From Dictyoglomota bacterium (GTDB lineage: Bacteria; Dictyoglomota; Dictyoglomia; Dictyoglomales; Dictyoglomaceae): a stretch of 15,278 bases of DNA. Each line of letters opens with the position of its first letter. Position 1 is the first letter of the stretch. Of the stretch, positions 1 through 7,639 are shown in pieces. The DNA is taken from assembly GCA_029776735.1 (NCBI GenBank), contig JAKOUL010000062.1:1-15278 (forward strand). The letters run 5' to 3'. The position numbers were made by a program, and so were the translations under genes. The notes beneath the pieces are model-generated. The model did not search any database. It was given only the letters and a program-made list of their open reading frames with translations, and was not told the DNA's origin.

Positions 1-2
1 TT

Positions 3-131
3 CTACAGGTAACCATAGAGGATGCTTTAGAAGCCGAGAGGTTATTTTCAGTACTTATGGGGAGTAATGTGGAAGAGAGAAGAGCTTTCATTGAGCAAAA
101 AGCTAAATTTGTAAGAAATCTTGATATTTAA
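3..131 (+). CDS. gyrB: DNA gyrase subunit B, C-terminal end (partial)
   Basis: Only the last 42 codons are inside the window; the gene begins upstream. Read from base 3, the translation contains VTIEDALEAERLFSVLMG and then VEERRAFIEQKAKFVRNLDI before TAA at 129-131. This is the conserved end of the TOPRIM/C-terminal region of GyrB, which carries the metal-binding and tail part of the ATP-driven DNA supercoiling enzyme. The ending 'FVRNLDI' is typical of gyrB. ParE, the topoisomerase IV paralogue, shares this region, so a parE assignment is less likely but not excluded. The next gene starts 8 bases later on the same strand and is probably co-transcribed. Confidence 0.88.
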   Translation, partial: LQVTIEDALEAERLFSVLMGSNVEERRAFIEQKAKFVRNLDI

Positions 132-139
132 GAAAACAT

Positions 140-2221
140 ATGCTTTGTAAGAAAAAAGAGATCATAAGAGAAGATGAAAATGTATGTACTTTGAAGATAG
201 ATTGCAAAAAGGATAATCTTTGTGAAGTTTTAAAAACTTTTGGAATACAAGAAGTATATAAAGGAGATCAGAATCTACTTTGGGATGCTTTAGTGACAGA
301 TGTAGCTCTTCATAAGGCTATTTATCCTGAGATCCCATTTAAAACCTTTTTACATGATGAGAAATTCGGTACAGGAGATCATAGACTTGTTCCTTTTTAT
401 AAAGATTCAGGAAAATACGTAATTACTGAAGACTATGCTCAAAAGATTACGGGAGCAGTATATATAAATCAGGATATTTCATACGGGCTTTTTTATGCTA
501 CACCTATAGAACCTGTGGAATATCAAGAATTGGGCTTTCATCTTTCTTGGATTGCAGATTTCTGGAGAGAGTATAAACCAAAGATAGAAGAAGACAGGGA
601 GTTTATAAATGCATTAGAAGAGTTAGGATTCTCTTGGGATTATGATCATATTTCAGAAGTGACTAAATGCGGTGAGACGGCTAATAAAGATGCTCTTTAT
701 AATCTCTTTCAGAAAAATTCTAAGGCAGAGATTTATTATCTTTTCTCAAAGTCCTTAGGGTGGTATGGAGTAGTTCCTAAATATCTTGAAGAAGTAAGTC
801 TTTCAAGTGTTTATATTGATGAAGAACTTGTGAAGCATATTTCTCATCTTTTCAGCTTAGGTGTGAGAGGGCTCCTAAAGCAAGTCAAGGATAAAGAGAT
901 AAAAAAAGAAATAATAAAGAGAGCAAAGAAAGTCTACAGTTTTGGAAAAGAAATTATAGAAAACAATAAGGATCTTTCTATCACAGATTTTCAAGTCAGA
1001 CTTTCCCAGAAGATTTTGAGTGATATCTTTAATGATGACTTAAAAGTTGATTTTTCAAGAACTTCAGAATTATTGCGAATAAATTCTATATCTGATTTTG
1101 AAGATAAAGACTTCTTTTTCTTTTTTAATCTTAGCTTGGGGTATCCTGAAGAATTTGCTAATGCTTACAACACGGCATTAAATAAAGCAAAACTTCCCCT
1201 CAAAAGGATTATGATGAAAAATAATTCTCTTGAACTTCCTTATTTTCTTGAGGTCTTCTCTTTAAGAGAGGGAAGATGGATTCTTACCAGATGTAACATT
1301 GAGGTAAAAAATCAAGATAACCCTTATATAAGGATATTCTCACCTTATTGTGCAATGGAGACCTTTGTTAGTAAGGAAGATTTGAGAAGTGCAAGAAGCT
1401 TTTTAAATACTCTTTATTCTTCTGGAAAGTTTCCATACGGCTTTGCTTTGATAGGTAAAGCAGGACCCTTTATGACTGAAATGAGAAGAGTTCCTAAAGT
1501 ACTTGCAGTACCCGAAAAAGGTTCCAAATATGCTCCTATGGTAGATTATTTTTTGGGAGAGTTAAAAAGAAGTGTAAATAATATTCCCGATAGTCATCTT
1601 ATAAGAATAAAACTGAATTTTCTTGACAATCTCAGGTATCTTGGGAAGATTAAATTCTCCCTTCCTAAATTTCTATCTCTTTATTTTTCTAAGCAGGAAA
1701 TGTATGCTGATGAGATTTCAAGTCTCTGGAGAGAAAAAGTAGAGGAGGTATCTAAGGTTTTAAATTTCGTCTCAGGCATAGAAGCCGGAGAGTATTTTCA
1801 TTTAGGGAAGATTATATTATATGAAAAAGGATTATTAGAAGATTTAGGTAAAAGTAAGAAATTCTTTGATAAGTTGAAGGAAAAAGGATACGATAATATT
1901 TTTAGAGATTTTCCCTTCTCTAATAAGTTTTTGAGTGTGCTGAAGGATCTTATAGAAGAAAGAGATAAAGTAATAGAAGAGATAAGAAAGAAAAAGAAAG
2001 AAGCCTCATCACAACTTCACCAGGAGAGACATTTTGTAGAATATAAAATAATTCTTCTCTTTGGAGCTCTTTTAAGAAGTCTCTTCCTTTTTAAGGAATC
2101 TTTATCCTACCTTAACTTTCGTCCATACTCTATAATGATCTACTTAGTTTCTCCAGATTTCTTTAAAGTACTGACTGATAATGCAGAAATTTATTTAGAA
2201 AAGGTAGAGTTTAAGACTTAG
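140..2221 (+). CDS. Uncharacterised 693-residue protein downstream of gyrB
   Basis: I do not recognise this family. The ATG lies 8 bases after the gyrB stop, without a strong ribosome-binding site, so translation may depend on coupling to gyrB. The protein is rich in Lys, Glu, Phe, Leu and Tyr. It has no signal peptide and no clear transmembrane bundle; a single hydrophobic stretch at about residues 635-655 (ILLFGALLRSLFLF) lies near the C-terminus. A charged, probably coiled-coil stretch at about 615-632 (EERDKVIEEIRKKKKEA) precedes it. The middle has a more conserved-looking segment at about residues 430-460 (FALIGKAGPFMTEMRRVPKV). Codon use matches the neighbours (AGA arginines), so it looks native. 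The last 11 bases overlap a small gene on the other strand. The reading frame is long and open, so it is surely coding; its function is unknown. Confidence 0.8.
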   Translation: MLCKKKEIIREDENVCTLKIDCKKDNLCEVLKTFGIQEVYKGDQNLLWDALVTDVALHKAIYPEIPFKTFLHDEKFGTGDHRLVPFYKDSGKYVITEDYAQKITGAVYINQDISYGLFYATPIEPVEYQELGFHLSWIADFWREYKPKIEEDREFINALEELGFSWDYDHISEVTKCGETANKDALYNLFQKNSKAEIYYLFSKSLGWYGVVPKYLEEVSLSSVYIDEELVKHISHLFSLGVRGLLKQVKDKEIKKEIIKRAKKVYSFGKEIIENNKDLSITDFQVRLSQKILSDIFNDDLKVDFSRTSELLRINSISDFEDKDFFFFFNLSLGYPEEFANAYNTALNKAKLPLKRIMMKNNSLELPYFLEVFSLREGRWILTRCNIEVKNQDNPYIRIFSPYCAMETFVSKEDLRSARSFLNTLYSSGKFPYGFALIGKAGPFMTEMRRVPKVLAVPEKGSKYAPMVDYFLGELKRSVNNIPDSHLIRIKLNFLDNLRYLGKIKFSLPKFLSLYFSKQEMYADEISSLWREKVEEVSKVLNFVSGIEAGEYFHLGKIILYEKGLLEDLGKSKKFFDKLKEKGYDNIFRDFPFSNKFLSVLKDLIEERDKVIEEIRKKKKEASSQLHQERHFVEYKIILLFGALLRSLFLFKESLSYLNFRPYSIMIYLVSPDFFKVLTDNAEIYLEKVEFKT

Positions 2222-2342
2222 TTACGAATTGTGGGCAACTATTTTCTGCTTTTACAGGAATTCCAAAGCACATTCCCCGAGAAGGATCGTTAGGATTTGC
2301 TTGGAAAAACTTACAGTTTTTACATTTACGTTCCTCGGCCAT
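2211..2342 (-). CDS. Small four-cysteine (metal or Fe-S binding type) protein, 43 residues
   Basis: This short minus-strand gene starts with ATG at 2342-2340 and ends with TAA at 2213-2211. The product begins MAEERKCKNCKFFQANPNDP and continues with MCFGIPV and SCPQFV. Its cysteines are Cys7, Cys10, Cys25 and Cys36, in the pattern C-x2-C-x14-C-x10-C. That arrangement can hold one zinc ion or one [4Fe-4S] cluster. It recalls the small cysteine-rich subunits and accessory proteins around some glycyl radical enzymes (CKxCKFF...CF...CPxF), but no such enzyme is present here, so this is only a resemblance. A strong ribosome-binding site (GGGAGGGG on the minus strand, 2351-2357) lies 8 bases before the ATG, with a TATAAT box further upstream. 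The 3' end overlaps the converging 693-residue gene by 11 bases. The clean start signals and spaced cysteines make it a real gene that is easily missed because of its size. Confidence 0.75.
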   Translation of the reverse strand: MAEERKCKNCKFFQANPNDPSRGMCFGIPVKAENSCPQFVTKS

Positions 2343-2373
2343 CGTTACACCCCTCCCTAAGAACATTTTCCTA

Positions 2374-2401
2374 ATTATATTTTATCACTTTTTATTGTTG
2401 G
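2374..2401 (-). promoter_or_regulatory. Predicted promoter of the small cysteine-rich gene
   Basis: On the minus strand a perfect TATAAT lies at 2379-2374. A weak -35 (CCAACA, 2401-2396) sits 16 bases upstream. Transcription would begin near 2367, leaving a leader of about 25 bases that contains the GGGAGG ribosome-binding site. The element overlaps the -35 box of the divergent larB promoter, so the two could compete for RNA polymerase. Confidence 0.45.
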
Positions 2402-2426
2402 AAAAATTCAATTTTTGAGTTATAAA
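2398..2426 (+). promoter_or_regulatory. Predicted promoter of the larB-larC-guaA operon
   Basis: TTGGAA (2398-2403) and TATAAA (2421-2426) are separated by exactly 17 bases. They lie about 40 bases before the larB start, which has its own AGAGGA ribosome-binding site at 2455-2460. No other promoter is evident up to guaA, because the genes are joined or overlap. I saw no riboswitch-like structure in the leader. Confidence 0.55.
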
Positions 2427-2468
2427 TACTTTAAATTTAAACTTATTTAAGAAAAGAGGATTTGAAAT

Positions 2469-3224
2469 ATGATAGAAAGATTAAGAGAGCTTCTTGAAAA
2501 TGTAAAAGAAGGTAATCTTTCAGTAGATGATGCTATGGAGAAGTTAAAAAGTTTACCTTATGAAGATATAGATTTTGCCAAGATAGATCATCTAAGGACA
2601 ATTATTAAGGGGTTTCCTGAGGTTATTTTTTCTCAAGGGAAAACTCCCCAGCAAGTGGTAATAATAATGGAAAATCTTCTTGAGAAGAATAATAGAGTGA
2701 TAGCAACAAGAGCAAGTCTTGAAGTTTTTGATAACGTTAAGAAAAGGATTCCTGATGCAGTCTATAATGAAACAGCAAGGATAATAACCGTATTAAGAGA
2801 AGAAATCAATAAAAAAGGGAAGATAGTAGTTGCCTGTGCTGGAACAGCAGATCTTCCTGTAGCAGAGGAGGCATCAATAACTGCAGAAATTATGGGAAGC
2901 TATGTAGATAAAATTTATGATATAGGAGTTTCTGGACTCCATAGACTCTTAAGTAATCTTGAGAGATTTTACTCTGCTAATGCGGTGGTAGTGGTGGCTG
3001 GTATGGAAGGAGCTCTTGCCTCTGTAGTGGGGGGCTTAATACCAAGACCTATAATAGCTGTACCTACCAGTGTTGGATATGGTGCAAACTTTAATGGTCT
3101 TTCAGCTCTTTTGACGATGCTTAATAGTTGTGTACCTGGTGTAGCTGTAGTTAATATTGACAATGGATTTGGAGCAGGCTATCTTGCTAATATGATAAAT
3201 CTTATGGTGGAGGATAAAAAGTGA
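2469..3224 (+). CDS. larB: LarB, nickel-pincer cofactor biosynthesis carboxylase/hydrolase
   Basis: LarB carboxylates the pyridinium ring of nicotinic acid adenine dinucleotide and hydrolyses the phosphoanhydride. This is the first step in making the nickel-pincer nucleotide cofactor used by lactate racemase (LarA) and related enzymes. The 251-residue length is normal for the family. The C-terminal half is the AIR-carboxylase-like (PurE-like) domain, with [14 protein letters not shown] (about residues 120-133), [23 protein letters not shown] and [15 protein letters not shown] (about 195-205). The N-terminal 100 residues are the usual helical LarB extension. The ATG is preceded by AGAGGA at 8 bases. 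The stop overlaps the GTG of larC (GTGA), so the two are translationally coupled. No larA or larE lies in the window, so the enzyme served by this cofactor must be encoded elsewhere. Confidence 0.93.
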   Translation: MIERLRELLENVKEGNLSVDDAMEKLKSLPYEDIDFAKIDHLRTIIKGFPEVIFSQGKTPQQVVIIMENLLEKNNRVIATRASLEVFDNVKKRIPDAVYNETARIITVLREEINKKGKIVVACAGTADLPVAEEASITAEIMGSYVDKIYDIGVSGLHRLLSNLERFYSANAVVVVAGMEGALASVVGGLIPRPIIAVPTSVGYGANFNGLSALLTMLNSCVPGVAVVNIDNGFGAGYLANMINLMVEDKK

Positions 3225-4387
3225 GAATTATTTATTTTGACTGTTTCTCAGGAATCTCTGGTGATATGATTCTTGGTGCTCTTTTAGACGCTGGGGTTGA
3301 TGTGGAAACTTGGAAGAAAGAACTTGATAAGATCCCTATTGATGAATATAAACTTGAGATTTCAAAAAAGAAGAAAGGTGCTCTCTATGGTACTGATGTG
3401 GATGTTATTATAGAAGATCAGGTTTCTCACAGACATTTATCAGAGCTCTTAGATATTTTAGATAGAAGCACTCTTTCAAAAAATATAAAAGAAAAAGGAA
3501 AAGAGATTTTTTATAAGATTGCAGAGGCAGAGTCAAAGATTCATGGAGAGCCTATTGAAGAGGTTCATTTCCATGAGATTGGTGCTATTGATACTATTAT
3601 AGATGTATTAGGATCTCTTATTGCTTTAGAACTTTTAGAGATTGAGACTATTTATTCTTCTCCGCTTCCTCTTGGCAGGGGCTTTGTAGATACTTCTCAT
3701 GGTAGGATTCCTGTTCCTGCTCCTGCTACTTTGGAAATTTTGAAGGGAGTACCTGTATATGTAGATGATAGAGAAGGAGAACTTGTTACTCCCACTGGAG
3801 CTGCTATTATTTCTACACTTTCCTGCTCTTTTGGTGATATGCCTCATATGAGATTAGAAAAGATAGGATATGGGGCTGGTAAAAAAGACTTCTCAGTTCC
3901 AAATCTTCTTAGAGTATTTATGGGAGAGAAAATAGAGAGTTTCTCTAAAGAGAAGAATGTAATGTTAGAGACTAATATTGATGATATGAATCCTCAAATC
4001 CTTGGATATCTTACAGAGAAACTCTTCAAAGAGGGTGCTCTTGATGTTTTTATCACTCCAGTTTATATGAAGAAGGGAAGACCAGGAATGCTTCTAACGG
4101 TTATTACTACGTCTGAGCTTGAAGATAGAATTTCTGAAATTATCTTTAGAGAAACTACTACTTTGGGTATTAGGAAATATTATGTAGATAAAAAGTTTAT
4201 GGAGAGAGAGATTAAAGAAATAGATACTTCTTGGGGAAAAGTAAGATATAAAAAGGCAAAATATAATAATATTGAAAAGGCGTATCCAGAATATGAGGAT
4301 TGTAAAAAGATAGCCGAAAGGGAAAATATTCCAATTAAAGATATCATCTTTGAAATAAAAAAGTTATTAGAAGAAAAGGGAGAATAA
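3221..4387 (+). CDS. larC: LarC, nickel insertion protein of nickel-pincer cofactor synthesis
   Basis: LarC is the CTP-dependent cyclometallase that inserts nickel into the dithiolated pyridinium cofactor precursor. The 388-residue protein begins with the family signature [20 protein letters not shown] (about residues 5-24). It also has [17 protein letters not shown] (about 111-127), [18 protein letters not shown] (about 158-175) and, in the C-terminal part, [19 protein letters not shown] and [14 protein letters not shown]. In some lactobacilli larC is split into two reading frames joined by programmed frameshifting; here it is one continuous frame. The start is GTG, overlapping the larB stop by four bases, with GGAGG at 3208-3212. 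The guaA ATG follows 3 bases after the stop. The annotation 'DUF111 protein' is an older name for the same family. Confidence 0.93.
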   Translation: MRIIYFDCFSGISGDMILGALLDAGVDVETWKKELDKIPIDEYKLEISKKKKGALYGTDVDVIIEDQVSHRHLSELLDILDRSTLSKNIKEKGKEIFYKIAEAESKIHGEPIEEVHFHEIGAIDTIIDVLGSLIALELLEIETIYSSPLPLGRGFVDTSHGRIPVPAPATLEILKGVPVYVDDREGELVTPTGAAIISTLSCSFGDMPHMRLEKIGYGAGKKDFSVPNLLRVFMGEKIESFSKEKNVMLETNIDDMNPQILGYLTEKLFKEGALDVFITPVYMKKGRPGMLLTVITTSELEDRISEIIFRETTTLGIRKYYVDKKFMEREIKEIDTSWGKVRYKKAKYNNIEKAYPEYEDCKKIAERENIPIKDIIFEIKKLLEEKGE

Positions 4388-4390
4388 AAA

Positions 4391-5914
4391 ATGATAGTAA
4401 TTATTGATTTTGGATCTCAATATACTCAGCTTATTGCTCGGAGATTTAGAGAGATGGGGGTATATTCTGAGATTTTTCCTCCCACAGTTAAAATCAAAGA
4501 TCTTAAAGAAAAAGATCTGGAAGGTATTGTTCTTTCTGGAGGTCCAAATAGTGTATATGAAACGAAATTTCCTTTAGATCCAGAAATTTTCTCAGGAGAG
4601 GTGCCAGTTTTAGGTGTCTGCTTCGGATTTCATCTTATGATTCAGTTTTTAGGTGGTAAAGTGGTAAAAGGAGAGAAAGGAGAATTTGGACTTACAAAAA
4701 TACATATAGTTAAAGATTCTCCTTTATTTAATTCTCTTTCAAAGGAAGAAAAGGTATGGATGAGTCATTATGATATAGTAAAAAGCTTACCAGAAAAATT
4801 TGAGCCTTTGGCATATTCTGAAAATAATTATATAGCAGCGGCTCAGTTCTTAGAGAAGTCCTTTTATGCAGTTCAGTTTCATCCAGAGGTTACTCATACA
4901 GAAAAAGGGAAATTGATACTTGAAAATTTTGCTTTTAAAATTTGTAATGCTAAAAAGAACTGGAATCTTGGGAGATTTGTTGAAGAAAAAATAAAAGAGG
5001 TAAGAGAAAAAGTAAGAGATGAAAAAGTACTTCTTGCAGTAAGTGGTGGGGTAGATTCTTCCACATTAGCAGTATTTCTTCAAAAAGCAATAGGAAAGCA
5101 ATTAACAGCGATTTTTGTAGATCATGGATTACTTAGAAAGGGAGAAAAAGAAGAAGTCTATCATGCATTGACATCTCTTGGCGTAAATCTTGTAACTGTA
5201 GAATCTGAGGAAAGATTTTTAAATAAGTTAAAGGGAGTTGTAGATCCAGAAGAAAAAAGAAAGATTATTGGAAATGAGTTTATTGAAGTTTTTAAAGAAG
5301 AAGCAGAAAAGAGAGGTCCATTTAAATTTCTTGCTCAAGGGACATTGTATCCTGATGTAATAGAAAGTGCGGCTTCTTCCACAGGAGTAGCTGCAAAGAT
5401 AAAGACCCATCATAATGTGGGTGGTCTTCCTGAAGATCTTGGATTTGAACTTATTGAGCCTTTTCGTTTTCTCTTTAAAGATGAGGTAAGAGAAGTAGCT
5501 GAGATTCTTGGTCTTCCAGATAATATAATTAACAGACAACCTTTTCCTGGACCTGGATTAGCAGTAAGAATTTTGGGAGAAGTAACAAAGGATAAACTTG
5601 AACTTTTGAGAATGGCTGATGCTATCTTACAAGAAGAGATAAAGAAGTGGGAGGGATATGATGAAATATGGCAATCTTTTGCAATTCTTCTTCCTATAAG
5701 AACAGTAGGAGTTAAAGGGGATTTTAGATCTTATGAATATGTAATTGCCTTAAGAATTGTGAAAAGTGAGGATGGTATGACTGCTAATTTTGTAGAAGTT
5801 CCTTATGGTATTCTTGGAAAGATTGTAAGAAGAATTACTAATGAAGTTAAGGGAATAAATAGGGTGGTTTATGATCTTACTGATAAACCCCCAGCAACCA
5901 TTGAATGGGAGTAG
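4391..5914 (+). CDS. guaA: GMP synthase (glutamine-hydrolysing)
   Basis: GuaA converts XMP to GMP using ATP and ammonia released from glutamine, the last step of guanine nucleotide synthesis. The N-terminal class I glutamine amidotransferase (about residues 1-185) has catalytic Cys77 in GVCFGFH and His164/Glu166 in FHPEVTH. The ATP-pyrophosphatase domain has its PP-loop at residues 218-223 (SGGVDS). The C-terminal dimerisation domain ends in the universal PPATIEWE. At 507 residues it is full length. The ribosome-binding site GGAGAA sits in the end of larC. The last four codons form the left copy of a 13-base direct repeat that also lies at 7640-7652. The present stop, TAG, appears to be supplied by an inserted element; the ancestral stop was probably the TGA still seen at 7652-7654. 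The protein product is unchanged by the insertion. Confidence 0.97.
   Translation: MIVIIDFGSQYTQLIARRFREMGVYSEIFPPTVKIKDLKEKDLEGIVLSGGPNSVYETKFPLDPEIFSGEVPVLGVCFGFHLMIQFLGGKVVKGEKGEFGLTKIHIVKDSPLFNSLSKEEKVWMSHYDIVKSLPEKFEPLAYSENNYIAAAQFLEKSFYAVQFHPEVTHTEKGKLILENFAFKICNAKKNWNLGRFVEEKIKEVREKVRDEKVLLAVSGGVDSSTLAVFLQKAIGKQLTAIFVDHGLLRKGEKEEVYHALTSLGVNLVTVESEERFLNKLKGVVDPEEKRKIIGNEFIEVFKEEAEKRGPFKFLAQGTLYPDVIESAASSTGVAAKIKTHHNVGGLPEDLGFELIEPFRFLFKDEVREVAEILGLPDNIINRQPFPGPGLAVRILGEVTKDKLELLRMADAILQEEIKKWEGYDEIWQSFAILLPIRTVGVKGDFRSYEYVIALRIVKSEDGMTANFVEVPYGILGKIVRRITNEVKGINRVVYDLTDKPPATIEWE
5900..5912 (+). repeat. Left direct repeat (attL-like), 3' end of guaA
   Basis: ATTGAATGGGAGT at the end of guaA is identical to 7640-7652; the bases on either side differ (C/A here, G/G there). 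In guaA the repeat encodes Ile-Glu-Trp-Glu plus the first base of the stop. An 11-base interrupted palindrome, CCATT-G-AATGG (5898-5908), overlaps it. Paired half-sites of this kind are common at tyrosine-recombinase crossover sites, but it may simply reflect the conserved codons. Two TACTAAAA repeats follow at 5919-5926 and 5939-5946; whether they matter is unknown. Confidence 0.8.
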
Positions 5915-6036
5915 TAGATACTAAAATGCCATTAAAGTTACTAAAAATAATATGTTAAGAGATTATTTCTTTTACTAGTAGGAACAAATACTGTCATTAG
6001 AATTTAACCAAGGATTTTAAGTAATAGAGTTTGTTG

Positions 6037-6042
6037 TATAAT
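6037..6042 (+). promoter_or_regulatory. Predicted -10 box for the HEPN gene
   Basis: A perfect TATAAT lies about 150 bases before the HEPN start codon. The -35 region is weak (ATTTTA at 17 bases). If used, transcription would begin near 6049 and produce a leader of about 140 bases containing the inverted repeat at 6064-6104. Confidence 0.35.
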
Positions 6043-6063
6043 ATAGACGTATGTTTTTTAAAT

Positions 6064-6104
6064 AGAATACTAACTACTTATTTTATGGGAAAAGGAAGTA
6101 TTCT
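6064..6104 (+). repeat. Inverted repeat in the HEPN gene leader
   Basis: AGAATACT (6064-6071) and AGTATTCT (6097-6104) are perfect reverse complements separated by 25 bases. As RNA they could form an 8-pair, mostly A-U stem; as DNA they could be two half-sites for a regulator. The stem is not a terminator (no following U-run, low GC). Confidence 0.35.
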
Positions 6105-6190
6105 TTAGGATAGTGCTAAATGTGTGTATTTGCAAATAGATTCATCAATGCAGATAGTGTCATGGGAATTTAGAATTTAGGGGGGTAATT

Positions 6191-7477
6191 ATGCAGATAG
6201 AATACATATTTATTAGCTCAGAACAAGTATCATTTAAGACTTTTTTAAAAAGTATATTTGGTAATGTCTCAGAAAAATATTTCAAAGTCGAATTAGAAGA
6301 AAAAGAATATAAGGTGTTCTATAACTATATTACAAGCAAAAGTGAATCGTTAGATACACAGGAATTTATGTATTTTTTAACAATCTCAATGGATGAACAG
6401 GAAGAAGAAAAATGTGCTGAAGTTCTTAATTCGGCAAACAAAAAGATCTTGGGTAATAAAGATAAAAAGCAATATCATGTAATCCGTACTTATGATGGTG
6501 TATCTAAGTATTATTGTGACCATGCATATCCGCAGCTGAATGAGTTTGAGCGCAATATTCGGAATTTGATATTTAAAATCCTGACTAAAGCTTTTGGCTC
6601 CAAATGGTTTGAGAGAACAGCAACAGATGAACAAAAAAAGAAACTTAGTCGATGCAAGAAATCACTGAGAGAGGAAATTCTGTATGAAATGAGCATCAAA
6701 GATCTTGAAGATTACCTGTTCACTCCTATGCGTGATGTTTCCTGCGAGCAAATGATAGACAATATTTTATCTGAGGATAATATTACTCAGATGACAAAGG
6801 AACAAATTGAATTAAAGCTCAAAGATGCCAGACCAAAATCTTTATGGGAACGGCAATTCGCTCCCAAGATTTCAATAGATCAACTTCAAGAAAATTTAGA
6901 AAGGATTCGTCATCTAAGAAATAAAGTTGCACATGCCAAAGTTTTTACATGTGAGGATTTTTATAACTGTCAGAGTATTACTAAGAATCTAAATAAAAAA
7001 ATTCGACAGGCAATAGACGAAGTTTCAGTCAAGGAATATAATGTTTCAGAAACTGTCCAGATAATTACTAGACTTGGTTATATGTGGGAGTCTGCTTTTT
7101 CAAAAGCTGTTGAATCTAATTTAGAAATACCGAAGGCATTGTTAGAGATGGGTTCTTCTATAAAAAAAGTGTACCAAGCACTAAATAATATGCCTTCACT
7201 GAAGGAGAGCGGTGCACTAAACCAATTAGCAGAAATAACTTCTACTATTTCCGCATTACAAAAGGCTTCTGTATTAGAGTTCCAAAAAATGCAAGATGTA
7301 ATTAGGTCTGTATCATTTTCACCTTTGACAATCCGGTTTCCAAAAAACTTTCAGTCAATATCAAAGTTTAAACTTCCCATAAATGGACCTGAAAATGAGG
7401 CGGACAAAGATGATGATTTTCCAAAGGATGAAACAAACCCTGAAATGAAAGATAATGATGATAGTAATGATTGCTAA
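6191..7477 (+). CDS. Swt1-like HEPN-domain protein, putative antiviral ribonuclease
   Basis: The 428-residue protein has an unrecognised N-terminal part (about 1-110) and then a HEPN-like domain (about 113-270). The HEPN domain opens with YPQLNEFERNIRNLIFKIL and continues with a segment around MSIKDLEDYLF. It closes with the helix LERIRHLRNKVAHAK, carrying the Rx4H motif Arg243-Asn244-Lys-Val-Ala-His248. Intact RNxxxH-type HEPN domains are usually metal-independent endoribonucleases in abortive infection and toxin systems. A helical stretch (about 275-375) follows, then a very acidic, probably disordered tail (395-428). There are no signal peptide or membrane segments. The ATG is preceded by a G-run site (AGGGGGG, 6179-6185). 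Nine of sixteen arginines use CGN codons, against two of twenty-one in guaA, indicating foreign origin. It is the only gene in the inserted element; no MNT-type antitoxin partner is present. The HEPN call is fairly firm; the antiviral role is inferred. Confidence 0.75.
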   Translation: MQIEYIFISSEQVSFKTFLKSIFGNVSEKYFKVELEEKEYKVFYNYITSKSESLDTQEFMYFLTISMDEQEEEKCAEVLNSANKKILGNKDKKQYHVIRTYDGVSKYYCDHAYPQLNEFERNIRNLIFKILTKAFGSKWFERTATDEQKKKLSRCKKSLREEILYEMSIKDLEDYLFTPMRDVSCEQMIDNILSEDNITQMTKEQIELKLKDARPKSLWERQFAPKISIDQLQENLERIRHLRNKVAHAKVFTCEDFYNCQSITKNLNKKIRQAIDEVSVKEYNVSETVQIITRLGYMWESAFSKAVESNLEIPKALLEMGSSIKKVYQALNNMPSLKESGALNQLAEITSTISALQKASVLEFQKMQDVIRSVSFSPLTIRFPKNFQSISKFKLPINGPENEADKDDDFPKDETNPEMKDNDDSNDC

Positions 7478-7639
7478 AATCTATATTGCAAAATGGAAAA
7501 GATTTATTTAGCTGCCAAACGTGATAGTAATATGGTCAAAAAAATTATAAATTTAGAAAGATAGATAATAATAATGTAATAAGATAAAATAATAAGAATA
7601 ATTGAAATTAAAGGTAAAAACTTAAGATAAAATTTAATG
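7478..7639 (+). other. AT-rich right flank of the inserted element
   Basis: The flank is very AT-rich and low in complexity, mainly runs of AATAATAAT type. It includes a 23-codon frame (7493-7564, MEKIYLAAKRDSNMVKKIIN...) with no ribosome-binding site; it could be the stub of a decayed gene but cannot be identified. No terminator hairpin follows the HEPN gene, so read-through into the LUD gene is possible. Confidence 0.4.
7602..7631 (+). promoter_or_regulatory. Possible element-borne promoter for the LUD gene
   Basis: TTGAAA (7602-7607) and GATAAA (7626-7631) are 18 bases apart, just inside the right edge of the insertion. The boxes match only moderately and the surrounding sequence is AT-rich, so this could be chance. 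It would let the LUD gene be transcribed despite its separation from guaA. Confidence 0.3.

Larger units (their letters stand above)
5915..6190 (+). other. Non-coding left flank of the inserted element
   Basis: These 276 bases between guaA and the HEPN gene contain no convincing reading frame and no RNA gene that I can recognise. They hold a TATAAT box (6037-6042), an 8-base inverted repeat (6064-6071 with 6097-6104) and an A/T-only short stem (AAATAAT/ATTATTT, near 5945-5968). A G-run ribosome-binding site lies at the end. Integrase binding sites, if any, would be expected near the left edge. Confidence 0.5.

Noticed and set aside
2343..2468. Riboswitch upstream of larB
   Set aside because: The leader after the predicted promoter is only about 35 bases and shows no paired structure.
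5228..5539. Antisense open frame inside guaA
   Set aside because: It has Ser/Phe/Tyr-rich composition typical of the complement of purine-rich coding sequence and no start signals; other antisense frames in the window are of the same kind.
5945..5968. Terminator after guaA
   Set aside because: The AAATAAT/ATTATTT stem is only A-T pairs and has no U-run after it.
6191..7477. HEPN-MNT toxin-antitoxin pair
   Set aside because: No nucleotidyltransferase gene lies on either side; the only other frame in the element is 23 codons.
7561..7639. Repeat array or CRISPR-like structure
   Set aside because: The AATAAT-rich stretch is simple low-complexity sequence without regular units or spacers.
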